Shown here piece after piece: positions 8,221 through 15,306 of a stretch of 32,324 nucleotides of DNA. Under the pieces are notes generated by a model. That model made no database searches. It had not been told where the DNA came from and worked only from the letters and a program-made list of their open reading frames with translations. The position numbers were made by a program, and so were the translations under genes. The DNA comes from Altibacter sp. GTDB taxonomy: Bacteria; Bacteroidota; Bacteroidia; Flavobacteriales; Flavobacteriaceae. The stretch is taken from NCBI GenBank assembly GCA_002696485.1, contig NZTP01000064.1:1-32324 (forward strand), in the 5' to 3' direction. Every line of letters starts with the position of its first letter. Positions within the stretch are counted from its first letter, which is position 1.

Positions 8221-8984
8221 TTGGATATTTTATTGCGGTCATTTTCTTTTTGGTCCTCTTTGTCGTACTCTTTTTTATTGCGTTTCAGCGTAAGAAGAAC
8301 AAATACCTGCTAGAACGTTTTGAAGCAGAAAAGAAATTTCAAACCGAACTGGTCAATGCGCAGCTCGAGATCCAGGAACAAACCTTAAAGAATATTGCAT
8401 GGGAACTGCACGATAACGTTGGGCAGTTACTTTCTGTTGCAAATATACAGTTGAATATGCTCATGAATGCCGCTCCGGCCGAATTGCACGATAGGATCTT
8501 GGAAACCAAGGATGTGGTAAAGGAATCCGTCACCGAAGTCCGCTCCCTCTCCAAAAGCCTCAATAAGGATGTAATACGTAAGAACGGATTGATACAGTCC
8601 CTAGAAGTAGAGGTAGCACGCTTTAACCGTCTAAATTTTTTAAAAGCGGAACTAAAGATAACAGGTACAGCTATTGACATTAAGAGCGAGAACGAAATTA
8701 TAATCTTTAGGATCTTGCAGGAATGTTTCTCAAATGTGATGAAACACGCAAAAGCTTCCAAATTATTCGTACATTTAAATTACAAAGTTGATACGTTGGA
8801 GATCATCGTTCGTGATGACGGTGCGGGCTTTAATCCCGAAACGAAAAGCGGTAATAGTGGAATGGAAACCATGAAAAGCCGCTCGGAGTTATTGGAAGCT
8901 TCGTTTTCTATAACTTCCAAACCGGGTCAAGGCACCCAATTAGTATTGCAATATCCCTATTCCCATGACAAAAAAACAACCTAA
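8193..8984 (+). CDS. NarL-type sensor histidine kinase (HisKA_3/HATPase_c)
   Basis: A 263-residue kinase. One membrane helix (about 8-32) is followed by a coiled-coil linker (35-68), the HisKA_3 dimerisation helix with ELHDNVGQLLS (phospho-acceptor His73), and a GHKL ATPase domain with N-box FSNVMKHAK near 178, G1 DDGAGF near 210, and a GMETMKSRSELL G2-like segment. It lacks a periplasmic or PAS sensor domain. It overlaps the membrane protein upstream by 28 bases and the response regulator downstream by 20 bases. This is strong evidence for a three-gene signalling unit in which the seven-helix protein provides input. The phosphorylation target should be Asp61 of the adjacent regulator. Confidence 0.93.
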   Translation: MLEKEEVLLIGYFIAVIFFLVLFVVLFFIAFQRKKNKYLLERFEAEKKFQTELVNAQLEIQEQTLKNIAWELHDNVGQLLSVANIQLNMLMNAAPAELHDRILETKDVVKESVTEVRSLSKSLNKDVIRKNGLIQSLEVEVARFNRLNFLKAELKITGTAIDIKSENEIIIFRILQECFSNVMKHAKASKLFVHLNYKVDTLEIIVRDDGAGFNPETKSGNSGMETMKSRSELLEASFSITSKPGQGTQLVLQYPYSHDKKTT

Positions 8985-9618
8985 CCACGTAGCTATTGTT
9001 GACGACCATGTACTGTTTGCCGGTTCACTGGAAAAATTGATCGAAACCTTTGATGGATTCGATGTACTTTATCATGCAAAGAATGGCGCCGACCTTCAGC
9101 AAAAAATAGAAAAAGGCGCTAAACTACCGGATGTCATTCTGCTCGATATCAATATGCCTGTCATGGATGGTTTTGAGACCGTGAAATGGCTTACCGAAAA
9201 ACACCCCTCCATTAAAGTGCTGGCACTTTCCATGGAAGATGATGAAGCTGTAATCCTGCGCATGCTTCGAGGTGGGGCGAAAGGGTATCTGTTAAAAGAT
9301 ATACACCCCGATAAATTGGAAGAGGCCCTACATGAAGTAATGGAAAAAGGGTATTACCATTCCGAAAAAGTAGCCGAAACCTTACTGCACTCCCTTCGGC
9401 CCGATAATTCGTCCGAAGACTTAGCCTTAAAAGAGAATGAGATCACCTTCATGCAGCTGGCGTGCAGTGAGATGACCTATAAAGAGATCGCTGCAGTCAT
9501 GAACTTAAGTCCAAAGACTATAGACGGTTACCGTCAAGAATTGTTCAATAAATTGCATATAAAGAATAGGGTAGGGCTGGTGATCTATGGTCTTAAGAAC
9601 GAGATCATTTCATTGTGA
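8965..9618 (+). CDS. LuxR/NarL-family response regulator
   Basis: A 217-residue protein. The receiver domain (about 7-122) has the acidic pair Asp13/Asp14, phospho-acceptor Asp61 in LLDINMPVMDG, Ser89 at the Thr/Ser switch position and Lys111. The C-terminal LuxR-type helix-turn-helix (about 150-210) reads SEMTYKEIAAVMNLSPKTIDGYR and NKLHIKNRVGLVIYGLK. It is a DNA-binding transcription factor presumably phosphorylated by the overlapping kinase. Its targets are unknown. Its stop codon directly abuts the stop of the opposite-strand pseudouridine synthase gene (9619), with no spacer for a terminator. Confidence 0.94.
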   Translation: MTKKQPNHVAIVDDHVLFAGSLEKLIETFDGFDVLYHAKNGADLQQKIEKGAKLPDVILLDINMPVMDGFETVKWLTEKHPSIKVLALSMEDDEAVILRMLRGGAKGYLLKDIHPDKLEEALHEVMEKGYYHSEKVAETLLHSLRPDNSSEDLALKENEITFMQLACSEMTYKEIAAVMNLSPKTIDGYRQELFNKLHIKNRVGLVIYGLKNEIISL

Positions 9619-10341
9619 TCACTCACAGGCATTCCATATCGCGTCGTCCGGTGGCGGTGCCACAAAACTAACCGGTTCCTTTTGTACCGGATGCACGAAG
9701 CTGAGCTTTCTGGAGTGCAGATGGATGCTCCCGTCCTTATTACTGCGATCGAAACCGTATTTTAAATCTCCTTTAATGGGTGTGCCAATACCCGATAACT
9801 GACTGCGGATTTGGTGATGCCTACCGGTTTCCAGATCGATTTCCAACAGATAATAATTCTGAAGCGATTTTTTTACTTTGTAATGTAGCACGGCTTTTTT
9901 ACTGTCCGGGACCTTCTTTTCGTGGGCATACGATTTATTCTGTTTCGGATTACGTTTTAAATAATGGATCAAAGTTCCTTGGGGTTTGGGCGGCATATCC
10001 TTAACGATCGCCCAATAGGTCTTTTCTGTTTCTCTTTCTGAAAATAGTTTGTTTAACCGCGATAAAGCTTTAGATGTTCGTGCAAATACAACGATCCCGC
10101 TAGTGGGACGGTCCAGCCGATGCACGACCCCTAAATAGACGGCTCCGGGTTTGTTATACTTATCGGCAATGTAATCCTTTACTACTTCCGAAAGCGGCAT
10201 ATCCCCCGTTTTATCTCCTTGCACAATATCACCGGGTCGCTTGTTAATAACAATTAAATGGTTGTCCTCATAAAGGACCTGAAGATTTTCTTTGGTGCTA
10301 TGTACAGATGACTGTGTGATGCTATTCTTTTCTGAATGAAT
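9619..10341 (-). CDS. RluA-family RNA pseudouridine synthase (start codon unresolved)
   Basis: The catalytic domain is clear: VVHRLDRPTSG carries the catalytic Asp, followed by EKTYWAIVK, LEIDLETGRHHQIRSQL and IHLHSRKLSFVHP. The enzyme isomerises uridine to pseudouridine in rRNA or tRNA; the exact site cannot be told. The start is a problem. The first conventional in-frame start is a GTG at 10224, which removes conserved sequence (LQVLYEDNHLIVINKRPGDIV) that is encoded in frame further upstream. The frame is open to the panB stop codon (10383-10381), but I find no in-frame ATG, GTG or TTG between there and 10224. The coordinates use an ATT at 10341. Either a rare non-AUG start, coupling to panB, or a base error in the A6 run (10375-10380) is involved. 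Confidence 0.85.
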   Translation of the reverse strand: MHSEKNSITQSSVHSTKENLQVLYEDNHLIVINKRPGDIVQGDKTGDMPLSEVVKDYIADKYNKPGAVYLGVVHRLDRPTSGIVVFARTSKALSRLNKLFSERETEKTYWAIVKDMPPKPQGTLIHYLKRNPKQNKSYAHEKKVPDSKKAVLHYKVKKSLQNYYLLEIDLETGRHHQIRSQLSGIGTPIKGDLKYGFDRSNKDGSIHLHSRKLSFVHPVQKEPVSFVAPPPDDAIWNACE

Positions 10342-10380
10342 TATTCCGTACAGTTTTACGCTTCGGAAGCATGTAAAAAA

Positions 10381-11199
10381 TTAATACTGCTCCGAATCAT
10401 TTGGGAAATCACCGCGTTTCACATCGGTGCTGTATCGTTGAAAGGCCGTTGTCATTTCAGAATACAGATCCAGATACCTCCGAAGGAATCGGGGATGGAA
10501 CTCATGTGTCATCCCTATCATGTCGTGTGTAACCAAAACCTGTCCGTCTACCCCATTTCCGGCACCAATGCCAATGATGGGGATGGTAAGGCTTTCGGCG
10601 ACTTCTTTGGCCAGTTTTGCAGGTACCTTCTCTAAGACTACGGCAAAGCATCCGGCTTTCTCCAACAATAGGGCATCCTCCTTTAACTTTTCGGCCTCTT
10701 CCTCTTCTTTCGCCCGCACGGTGTACGTACCGAATTTGTAGATAGACTGAGGCGTTAGACCCAAATGTCCCATAACGGGAATCCCCGCGTTCAAGATGCG
10801 TTTAATAGATTCTTTTATCTCTTTTCCGCCTTCCAGTTTTACGGCATGTGCACCGCTTTCCTTCATAATTCGAATGGCAGAGCGGGGGGCCTCCTTAGGA
10901 TCACTTTGATAGCTCCCAAATGGCAGATCAACAACCACCAGACTACGCTGTATGGCACGTACTACCGAAGCTGCGTGATAGATCATTTGATCAAGCGTGA
11001 TGGGAAGTGTGGTCTCGTGCCCCGCCATAACGTTGGAAGCCGAATCCCCAACCAGGATCACATCGATTCCGGCGCTGTCCACGATCTTGGCCATGGTAAA
11101 ATCGTAGGCGGTGAGCATGGAGATCTTTTCTCCCTTCTTTTTCATATCCACAAGGGTCTTGGTCGTGATCCGCTTGTATTCTTTTTTGGCTACTGACAT
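10381..11199 (-). CDS. panB: 3-methyl-2-oxobutanoate hydroxymethyltransferase
   Basis: A 272-residue protein from the chosen ATG. It catalyses the first committed step of pantothenate (vitamin B5, coenzyme A) synthesis: transfer of a hydroxymethyl group from methylene-tetrahydrofolate to 2-oxoisovalerate, with Mg2+. The family motifs are [61 protein letters not shown] and [15 protein letters not shown]. The open frame reaches back to a TTG at 11247, but the extra residues do not resemble the family and run into the divergent promoter; the ATG at 11199 ([13 protein letters not shown]) fits known lengths. The downstream pseudouridine synthase frame begins right after its TAA. Confidence 0.94.
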   Translation of the reverse strand: MSVAKKEYKRITTKTLVDMKKKGEKISMLTAYDFTMAKIVDSAGIDVILVGDSASNVMAGHETTLPITLDQMIYHAASVVRAIQRSLVVVDLPFGSYQSDPKEAPRSAIRIMKESGAHAVKLEGGKEIKESIKRILNAGIPVMGHLGLTPQSIYKFGTYTVRAKEEEEAEKLKEDALLLEKAGCFAVVLEKVPAKLAKEVAESLTIPIIGIGAGNGVDGQVLVTHDMIGMTHEFHPRFLRRYLDLYSEMTTAFQRYSTDVKRGDFPNDSEQY

Positions 11200-11203
11200 A
11201 CGT

Positions 11204-11239
11204 TTTGTAACAAATTGAACGGTAAAAGTACTAATTTTG
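11204..11239 (+). promoter_or_regulatory. candidate promoter for the NTF2-like gene
   Basis: TAATTTTG at 11232-11239 matches the -7 consensus TAnnTTTG exactly and lies 25 bases before the ATG at 11265. A TTTG at 11204-11207 is 24 bases upstream, a little further than the usual spacing. It sits in the 65-bp divergent gap with panB. Confidence 0.45.
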
Positions 11240-11264
11240 AGAATCAATCCTTATACAATCGATT

Positions 11265-11726
11265 ATGAAGTTCGCGATCCTGTTTTTTTGTTCATTAGTC
11301 AGTTCTATTATGTTTTCTCAACCCACTTTTTCTGAAGCCGATGCCAAACAGGTGATCGATGTTTTCTTTGAAGGATTTCACCAAGGAGATACCTTGAAGA
11401 TGCGTTCGGTCATGGCAGAGGAACTGGTGATGCAGACTGCTTTCTCCGATGCCCAAGGAAATCACAAAGTAAGCAACGGGAAAGCATCGGATCTGTTATT
11501 GGCAATCGCTAACAGACCAGAAACCCAGCAATGGGATGAGCGGTTGTTGGATTATAAGGTGCAAATCGACGGCAACCTTGCTCATGTTTGGACGCCTTAT
11601 GAATTTTGGCTCAACGGGAAGTTCATTCACTGTGGGGCCAATGCTTTTACCCTCGCCAAAACCAATGAGGGGTGGAAAATACTGCATTTAATAGACTCGA
11701 GAAGAAAAACCGATTGCGGGTATTAA
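11265..11726 (+). CDS. secreted NTF2-like (SnoaL/DUF4440-type) protein
   Basis: A 153-residue protein with a Sec signal peptide (about 1-18, cleavage near MFSQ) and a single NTF2-like cone domain. It begins with the characteristic helix EADAKQVIDVFFEGFHQGDTLKMRSVMAEELVM and ends with the strands LAHVWTPYEFWLNGKFIHCGANAFTLAKTNEGWKILHLIDSR. In this fold such proteins bind small ligands or act as scaffold; no catalytic residue can be assigned. It is probably periplasmic. The gene is divergent from panB and its 3' end overlaps the convergent serine dehydratase gene by four bases. Confidence 0.8.
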   Translation: MKFAILFFCSLVSSIMFSQPTFSEADAKQVIDVFFEGFHQGDTLKMRSVMAEELVMQTAFSDAQGNHKVSNGKASDLLLAIANRPETQQWDERLLDYKVQIDGNLAHVWTPYEFWLNGKFIHCGANAFTLAKTNEGWKILHLIDSRRKTDCGY

Positions 11727-13147
11727 CAGTCGCTTAAGTTAACTTGTACCGCTAAGCCGCCTTCACTGGTCTCTTTGTATTTGCTGGTCATGTCTTTGGC
11801 GGTTTCCCACATGGTGGCAATTACCTTATCCAAGGGCACTTTGGCCTGCGTAGGATCACCGTCTAAAGCCATTTCACATGCATTGATCGCTTTAATGGCG
11901 CCCATGGCATTTCGCTCTATACACGGAATTTGAACCAAACCGGCTATGGGATCACAGGTAAGTCCCAGATGATGTTCCATGGCGATCTCACTGGCCATTT
12001 GTACTTGTTCCGGCGTACCTCCCATAAGTTCGGTGAGTGCTCCGGCCGCCATGGCAGAAGAAACACCAATCTCTGCTTGACACCCACCCATGGCGGCCGA
12101 GATGGTCGCTCCTTTTTTGAAGAGACTGCCAATCACGCCGGCCACCAGCATGAATTTTCGGACATCTTCAAAATTGGCATCATGGTTCTCGATGACCATA
12201 TAGTACATCATAACGGCCGGAATCACGCCGGCACTGCCGTTGGTAGGCGCTGTAACCACTCTTCCAAGGGATGCGTTCACCTCATTCACGGCCAACGCAA
12301 AGCAGGATACCCATTTCAATATTTGTCGAAACTTTACTTCCGTACCACGAATCGATTCGATCCATTCTTCCGGATTTGTGTAGGTGGCATCACCAATAAG
12401 ATTTTTATGCATATCGAATGCTCGGCGTTGCACGTTGAGTCCGCCGGGAAGCTTTCCTTGGGTGTGGCAACCTACATACATAGAATCCAGCATTACCTCC
12501 CAAATGGCTTTTAGACCCTTATTGATCTCTGCCTCAGTTCGAAGCGACAATTCATTTTCGAGGACGATCTCCGATATAGATTTTCCGTGTGCTCTGCAAT
12601 GCACAAGGAGATCCGCAGCTGTTTCCACCTGATGCGGGAATTGTGCAAATTTTTCCAATTTCTTTTTGGCGCGTTTCCGCTCCTTTTGCACGACAAATCC
12701 ACCCCCAATAGAAAAGTAGGTTTCAGAAACTTTCTTACCGCTGCTTAAAGTGGCCCGAAAGGTCATACCATTGGGATGGAACTCCAAGAATTTTCTGTTA
12801 AATGTAATGTGTTCCTTCGGAATAAAAGGAATCTCCCGCTCACCATTGAGGATTATTTTATTTTCTGAAGCGATCTTACTTATTTCATCTTCAATGCGCT
12901 CGATAGGGAAAGTGATTGGGTCTGCCCCTGATAGCCCTAACATCACTGCGGTATCGGTAGCATGCCCTTTTCCGGTAAGGGATAAGGAGCCATAGAGATC
13001 TACTGAGACAGATGCAACCTGTTCGAAATAGCCCTTCGCCTTTAGAGCGTCGATCCATCTTCCTGCAGCCCGCCAGGGGCCAAGAGTGTGAGAACTGGAA
13101 GGGCCAACCCCTATTTTTAACATGTCAAAAACACTAATGCTTTCCAT
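11723..13147 (-). CDS. sdaA: L-serine ammonia-lyase, single-chain iron-sulfur type
   Basis: A 474-residue protein joining the beta domain (N-terminal, SVFDMLKIGVGPSSSHTLGPW) and the catalytic alpha domain (from about 180). It converts L-serine to pyruvate and ammonia with a [4Fe-4S] cluster. The three cluster cysteines are Cys356 (GGCQAEIG), Cys398 (LTCDP) and Cys409 (IPCIERN). Their spacing of 42 and 11 equals that of the Legionella pneumophila enzyme. The chain ends in Cys474, matching the Legionella C-terminal cysteine that reaches into the active site as the fourth cluster ligand and inhibits the enzyme until serine displaces it. This regulation is inferred here. The ATG at 13147 is preceded by an exact -7 promoter box. 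Confidence 0.95.
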   Translation of the reverse strand: MESISVFDMLKIGVGPSSSHTLGPWRAAGRWIDALKAKGYFEQVASVSVDLYGSLSLTGKGHATDTAVMLGLSGADPITFPIERIEDEISKIASENKIILNGEREIPFIPKEHITFNRKFLEFHPNGMTFRATLSSGKKVSETYFSIGGGFVVQKERKRAKKKLEKFAQFPHQVETAADLLVHCRAHGKSISEIVLENELSLRTEAEINKGLKAIWEVMLDSMYVGCHTQGKLPGGLNVQRRAFDMHKNLIGDATYTNPEEWIESIRGTEVKFRQILKWVSCFALAVNEVNASLGRVVTAPTNGSAGVIPAVMMYYMVIENHDANFEDVRKFMLVAGVIGSLFKKGATISAAMGGCQAEIGVSSAMAAGALTELMGGTPEQVQMASEIAMEHHLGLTCDPIAGLVQIPCIERNAMGAIKAINACEMALDGDPTQAKVPLDKVIATMWETAKDMTSKYKETSEGGLAVQVNLSDC

Positions 13148-13163
13148 GGGATGATTTATAGAA

Positions 13164-13171
13164 CAAATATA
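13164..13171 (-). promoter_or_regulatory. candidate -7 promoter element of sdaA
   Basis: On the minus strand TATATTTG (13171 to 13164) matches TAnnTTTG exactly, ending 16 bases before the sdaA ATG at 13147. No good TTTG -33 element is at the right distance; the nearest is a TTCG-like sequence 21 bases upstream. Confidence 0.4.
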
Positions 13172-13254
13172 AGTTTCTATTTTACAAGAATACGAATCGG
13201 GGGCTTATAAAAAATTACCTTTATATTGTATCTTCCGATTAAAGTATGTGAAGA

Positions 13255-14031
13255 ATGTGTTATGATATTAAAGCGAGCTTAGAAGCACAGTTAAACAGAG
13301 CTAGACGCCGTAACGATCTACAGGCAATAGATGAGATCATGGAGCGATTACTGCCTTTAACCGATCTGCCTATCCATCATGCCTCGGGTTTCAGTCACCC
13401 GGAAGTATTGATCTATACGGATCGTTCACCCGATTTTCCCGAAGTGGCCACGTGGGGATTGATTCCACATTGGGTAAAGGATATAGAGCAATCAAAAAAA
13501 TTATGGAACAATACCTTGAATGCGCGTGGTGAAACAATTTTTGAAAAACCTTCTTTTCGTGCAGCTGCAGCCTCCAATCGCTGTGTCATCTTTGTAGACG
13601 GTTTCTATGAACATCATCACTACAGCGGTCATACGTATCCGTTCTTTATCTATCAGAACGGTGGGAAGCCTCTGCCTTTGGCAGGATTGTGGAGTGAATG
13701 GACCGATCCTGATTCCGGCGGTGTAACATTGTCTTTTTCAATCGTTACAACTTCAGGAAATTCATTGCTTAGTAGAATTCACAATAACCCTAAATTGAAA
13801 GGGTCTAGGATGCCTGTTATTCTATTGGAGGAAGAGGAAGATGAATGGTTGCAACCTATCCAGGATGAATTGGATAAAGAGCGCATTGAAAACCTCATAC
13901 GAGATTACCCCGAAGGTAAGTTAAAAGCACACCCTGTGGCAAGACTACGAGGAAAGGAGTATGCAGGGAACGTAGAAGGCATCGCAGATGAAATAATATA
14001 CCCAGAGCTCAAATCGCAGTTTGATTTCTAA
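13255..14031 (+). CDS. SRAP/HMCES-family abasic-site shield protein (YedK-like)
   Basis: A 258-residue SRAP (SOS response-associated peptidase) protein. Cys2 directly follows the initiator Met, as required for autocatalytic processing and the thiazolidine cross-link to abasic sites in single-stranded DNA. Other active-site positions are present: Asn89 and Arg91 in NTLNARGE, Glu119 in DGFYEH, and His176 in RIHNNPK, followed by GSRMPVIL. The family protects abasic sites at stalled forks. The ATG is fixed by the need for Met-Cys. It converges on dinB with 12 bases between the stops, in a DinB/DnaE damage-tolerance neighbourhood. No copy of the dnaE operator motif is seen upstream of it. Confidence 0.93.
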   Translation: MCYDIKASLEAQLNRARRRNDLQAIDEIMERLLPLTDLPIHHASGFSHPEVLIYTDRSPDFPEVATWGLIPHWVKDIEQSKKLWNNTLNARGETIFEKPSFRAAAASNRCVIFVDGFYEHHHYSGHTYPFFIYQNGGKPLPLAGLWSEWTDPDSGGVTLSFSIVTTSGNSLLSRIHNNPKLKGSRMPVILLEEEEDEWLQPIQDELDKERIENLIRDYPEGKLKAHPVARLRGKEYAGNVEGIADEIIYPELKSQFDF

Positions 14032-14043
14032 ACCCTTGGATTT

Positions 14044-15264
14044 CTACTGCCTTCTGTTGGCCAACAGCGGAGGTGGTTCTCCCGTAAAAGGGTTCCATCT
14101 ACTAATGCTTTTCGCACCCATTCCGGAAGCTTTGATCACTGCACGATCTCCATAACGTTCCCGCATCTTGTCCATGGCTTGATACAAATTGATAATCTTT
14201 TCATTATCATCAAACAGGTCGATCTGTTGTCCTCCGGCCACCAAGTGACTAAACCGTACACCCACTAACCGAACTAACATCCTTCTTTGATATAAGTTTT
14301 TATACAACTCCATGACAACGGGAAGGATCTTATGGTCGGCAGCACTATATGGAATGTGTTTTTGCTGCGTGTAGGTCTGGAAATCGGAGTATCGAATCTT
14401 AAAAGTTATGCAAGCTGTTAGTTTGTTTGCGCGCCGTAACTGATACACGAGGTTCTCAGCCATAGCGGTAATGATGCCCTCGAGTTTCCGTATATCGGTA
14501 GTGTCTTTATCGAAGGTACGTTCGGTCGAGATGGACTTTCGTTCGGTATACTGTACTACAGGAGAATTGTCGATCCCATTTGCTTTCTTCCAAATGGTTT
14601 CCCCATTTTTCCCGAAGACACGTGCCATCATTTCCAGAGGCATTTCCTGTACAGTTTTTATTTGTTTTATCCCTAGATCGCAGAGAGAACGATAGGTTAC
14701 TTCGCCCACCATGGGGATTTTACGTACAGAAAGGGGGGAGAGGAATGGTTTTTCCGTACCTCTGAGAATTTGTATTTGATTGTTAGGTTTTGCTTCACCG
14801 GTAGCGATCTTTGAAACTGTTTTATTAGAAGAAAGTCCGAACGAAATAGGTAATCCGGTCTCTTTAATAATACGGGTTCGTACTTCTGAAGCCAATTGAT
14901 GACAACCAAAGAATTTATCCATACCGGTGAGATCGATATAAAATTCGTCTACCGATGTTTTCTCGTATAGAGGCACACTTTCTTTAATCACATCGGTTAC
15001 CATGTTTGAAAATTTACTGTAAATACCCGAGTTGCCACGAACAATTACCGCCTCCGGACAGAGTTGTCGTGCCAATCGCATCGGCATGGCCGAATGGATA
15101 CCAAAGGCTCTCGCCTCATAGCTGCAGGACGCTACTACGCCTCTATCGCTGGTACCTCCAATGAGTACTGGTTTACCGTTTAACCGGTTATCCAACAAGC
15201 GTTCACAAGACACAAAAAAAGTATCCAAGTCCATGTGAACGATATGACGATCTTGACTGTTCAT
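14044..15264 (-). CDS. dinB: Y-family translesion DNA polymerase IV-like
   Basis: A 406-residue Y-family polymerase. The palm carries Asp12 (HMDLDTFF, steric gate Phe16/Phe17) and the Asp106-Glu107 pair in SVDEFYIDL. The helix-hairpin-helix segment IPMVGEVTYRSLCDLGI and the little-finger domain follow. A beta-clamp binding motif QQIDLF lies at 346-351, with about 55 residues after it. The enzyme bypasses DNA lesions with low fidelity. It lies 42 bases downstream of the short DnaE gene on the same strand and is probably expressed from the same damage-controlled promoter. The Bacteroidota-typical FYIDL after the DE pair separates it from E. coli DinB but not from the family. Confidence 0.94.
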   Translation of the reverse strand: MNSQDRHIVHMDLDTFFVSCERLLDNRLNGKPVLIGGTSDRGVVASCSYEARAFGIHSAMPMRLARQLCPEAVIVRGNSGIYSKFSNMVTDVIKESVPLYEKTSVDEFYIDLTGMDKFFGCHQLASEVRTRIIKETGLPISFGLSSNKTVSKIATGEAKPNNQIQILRGTEKPFLSPLSVRKIPMVGEVTYRSLCDLGIKQIKTVQEMPLEMMARVFGKNGETIWKKANGIDNSPVVQYTERKSISTERTFDKDTTDIRKLEGIITAMAENLVYQLRRANKLTACITFKIRYSDFQTYTQQKHIPYSAADHKILPVVMELYKNLYQRRMLVRLVGVRFSHLVAGGQQIDLFDDNEKIINLYQAMDKMRERYGDRAVIKASGMGAKSISRWNPFTGEPPPLLANRRQ

Positions 15265-15306
15265 TGTTCTTAAAGAAATAAGCCTTACATTTTTTCTACG
15301 GACTTC

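Noticed and set aside
10336-10635. Plus-strand open frame across the panB/pseudouridine synthase junction
   Set aside because: It lies antisense to two well-supported genes and has no protein-like features of its own.
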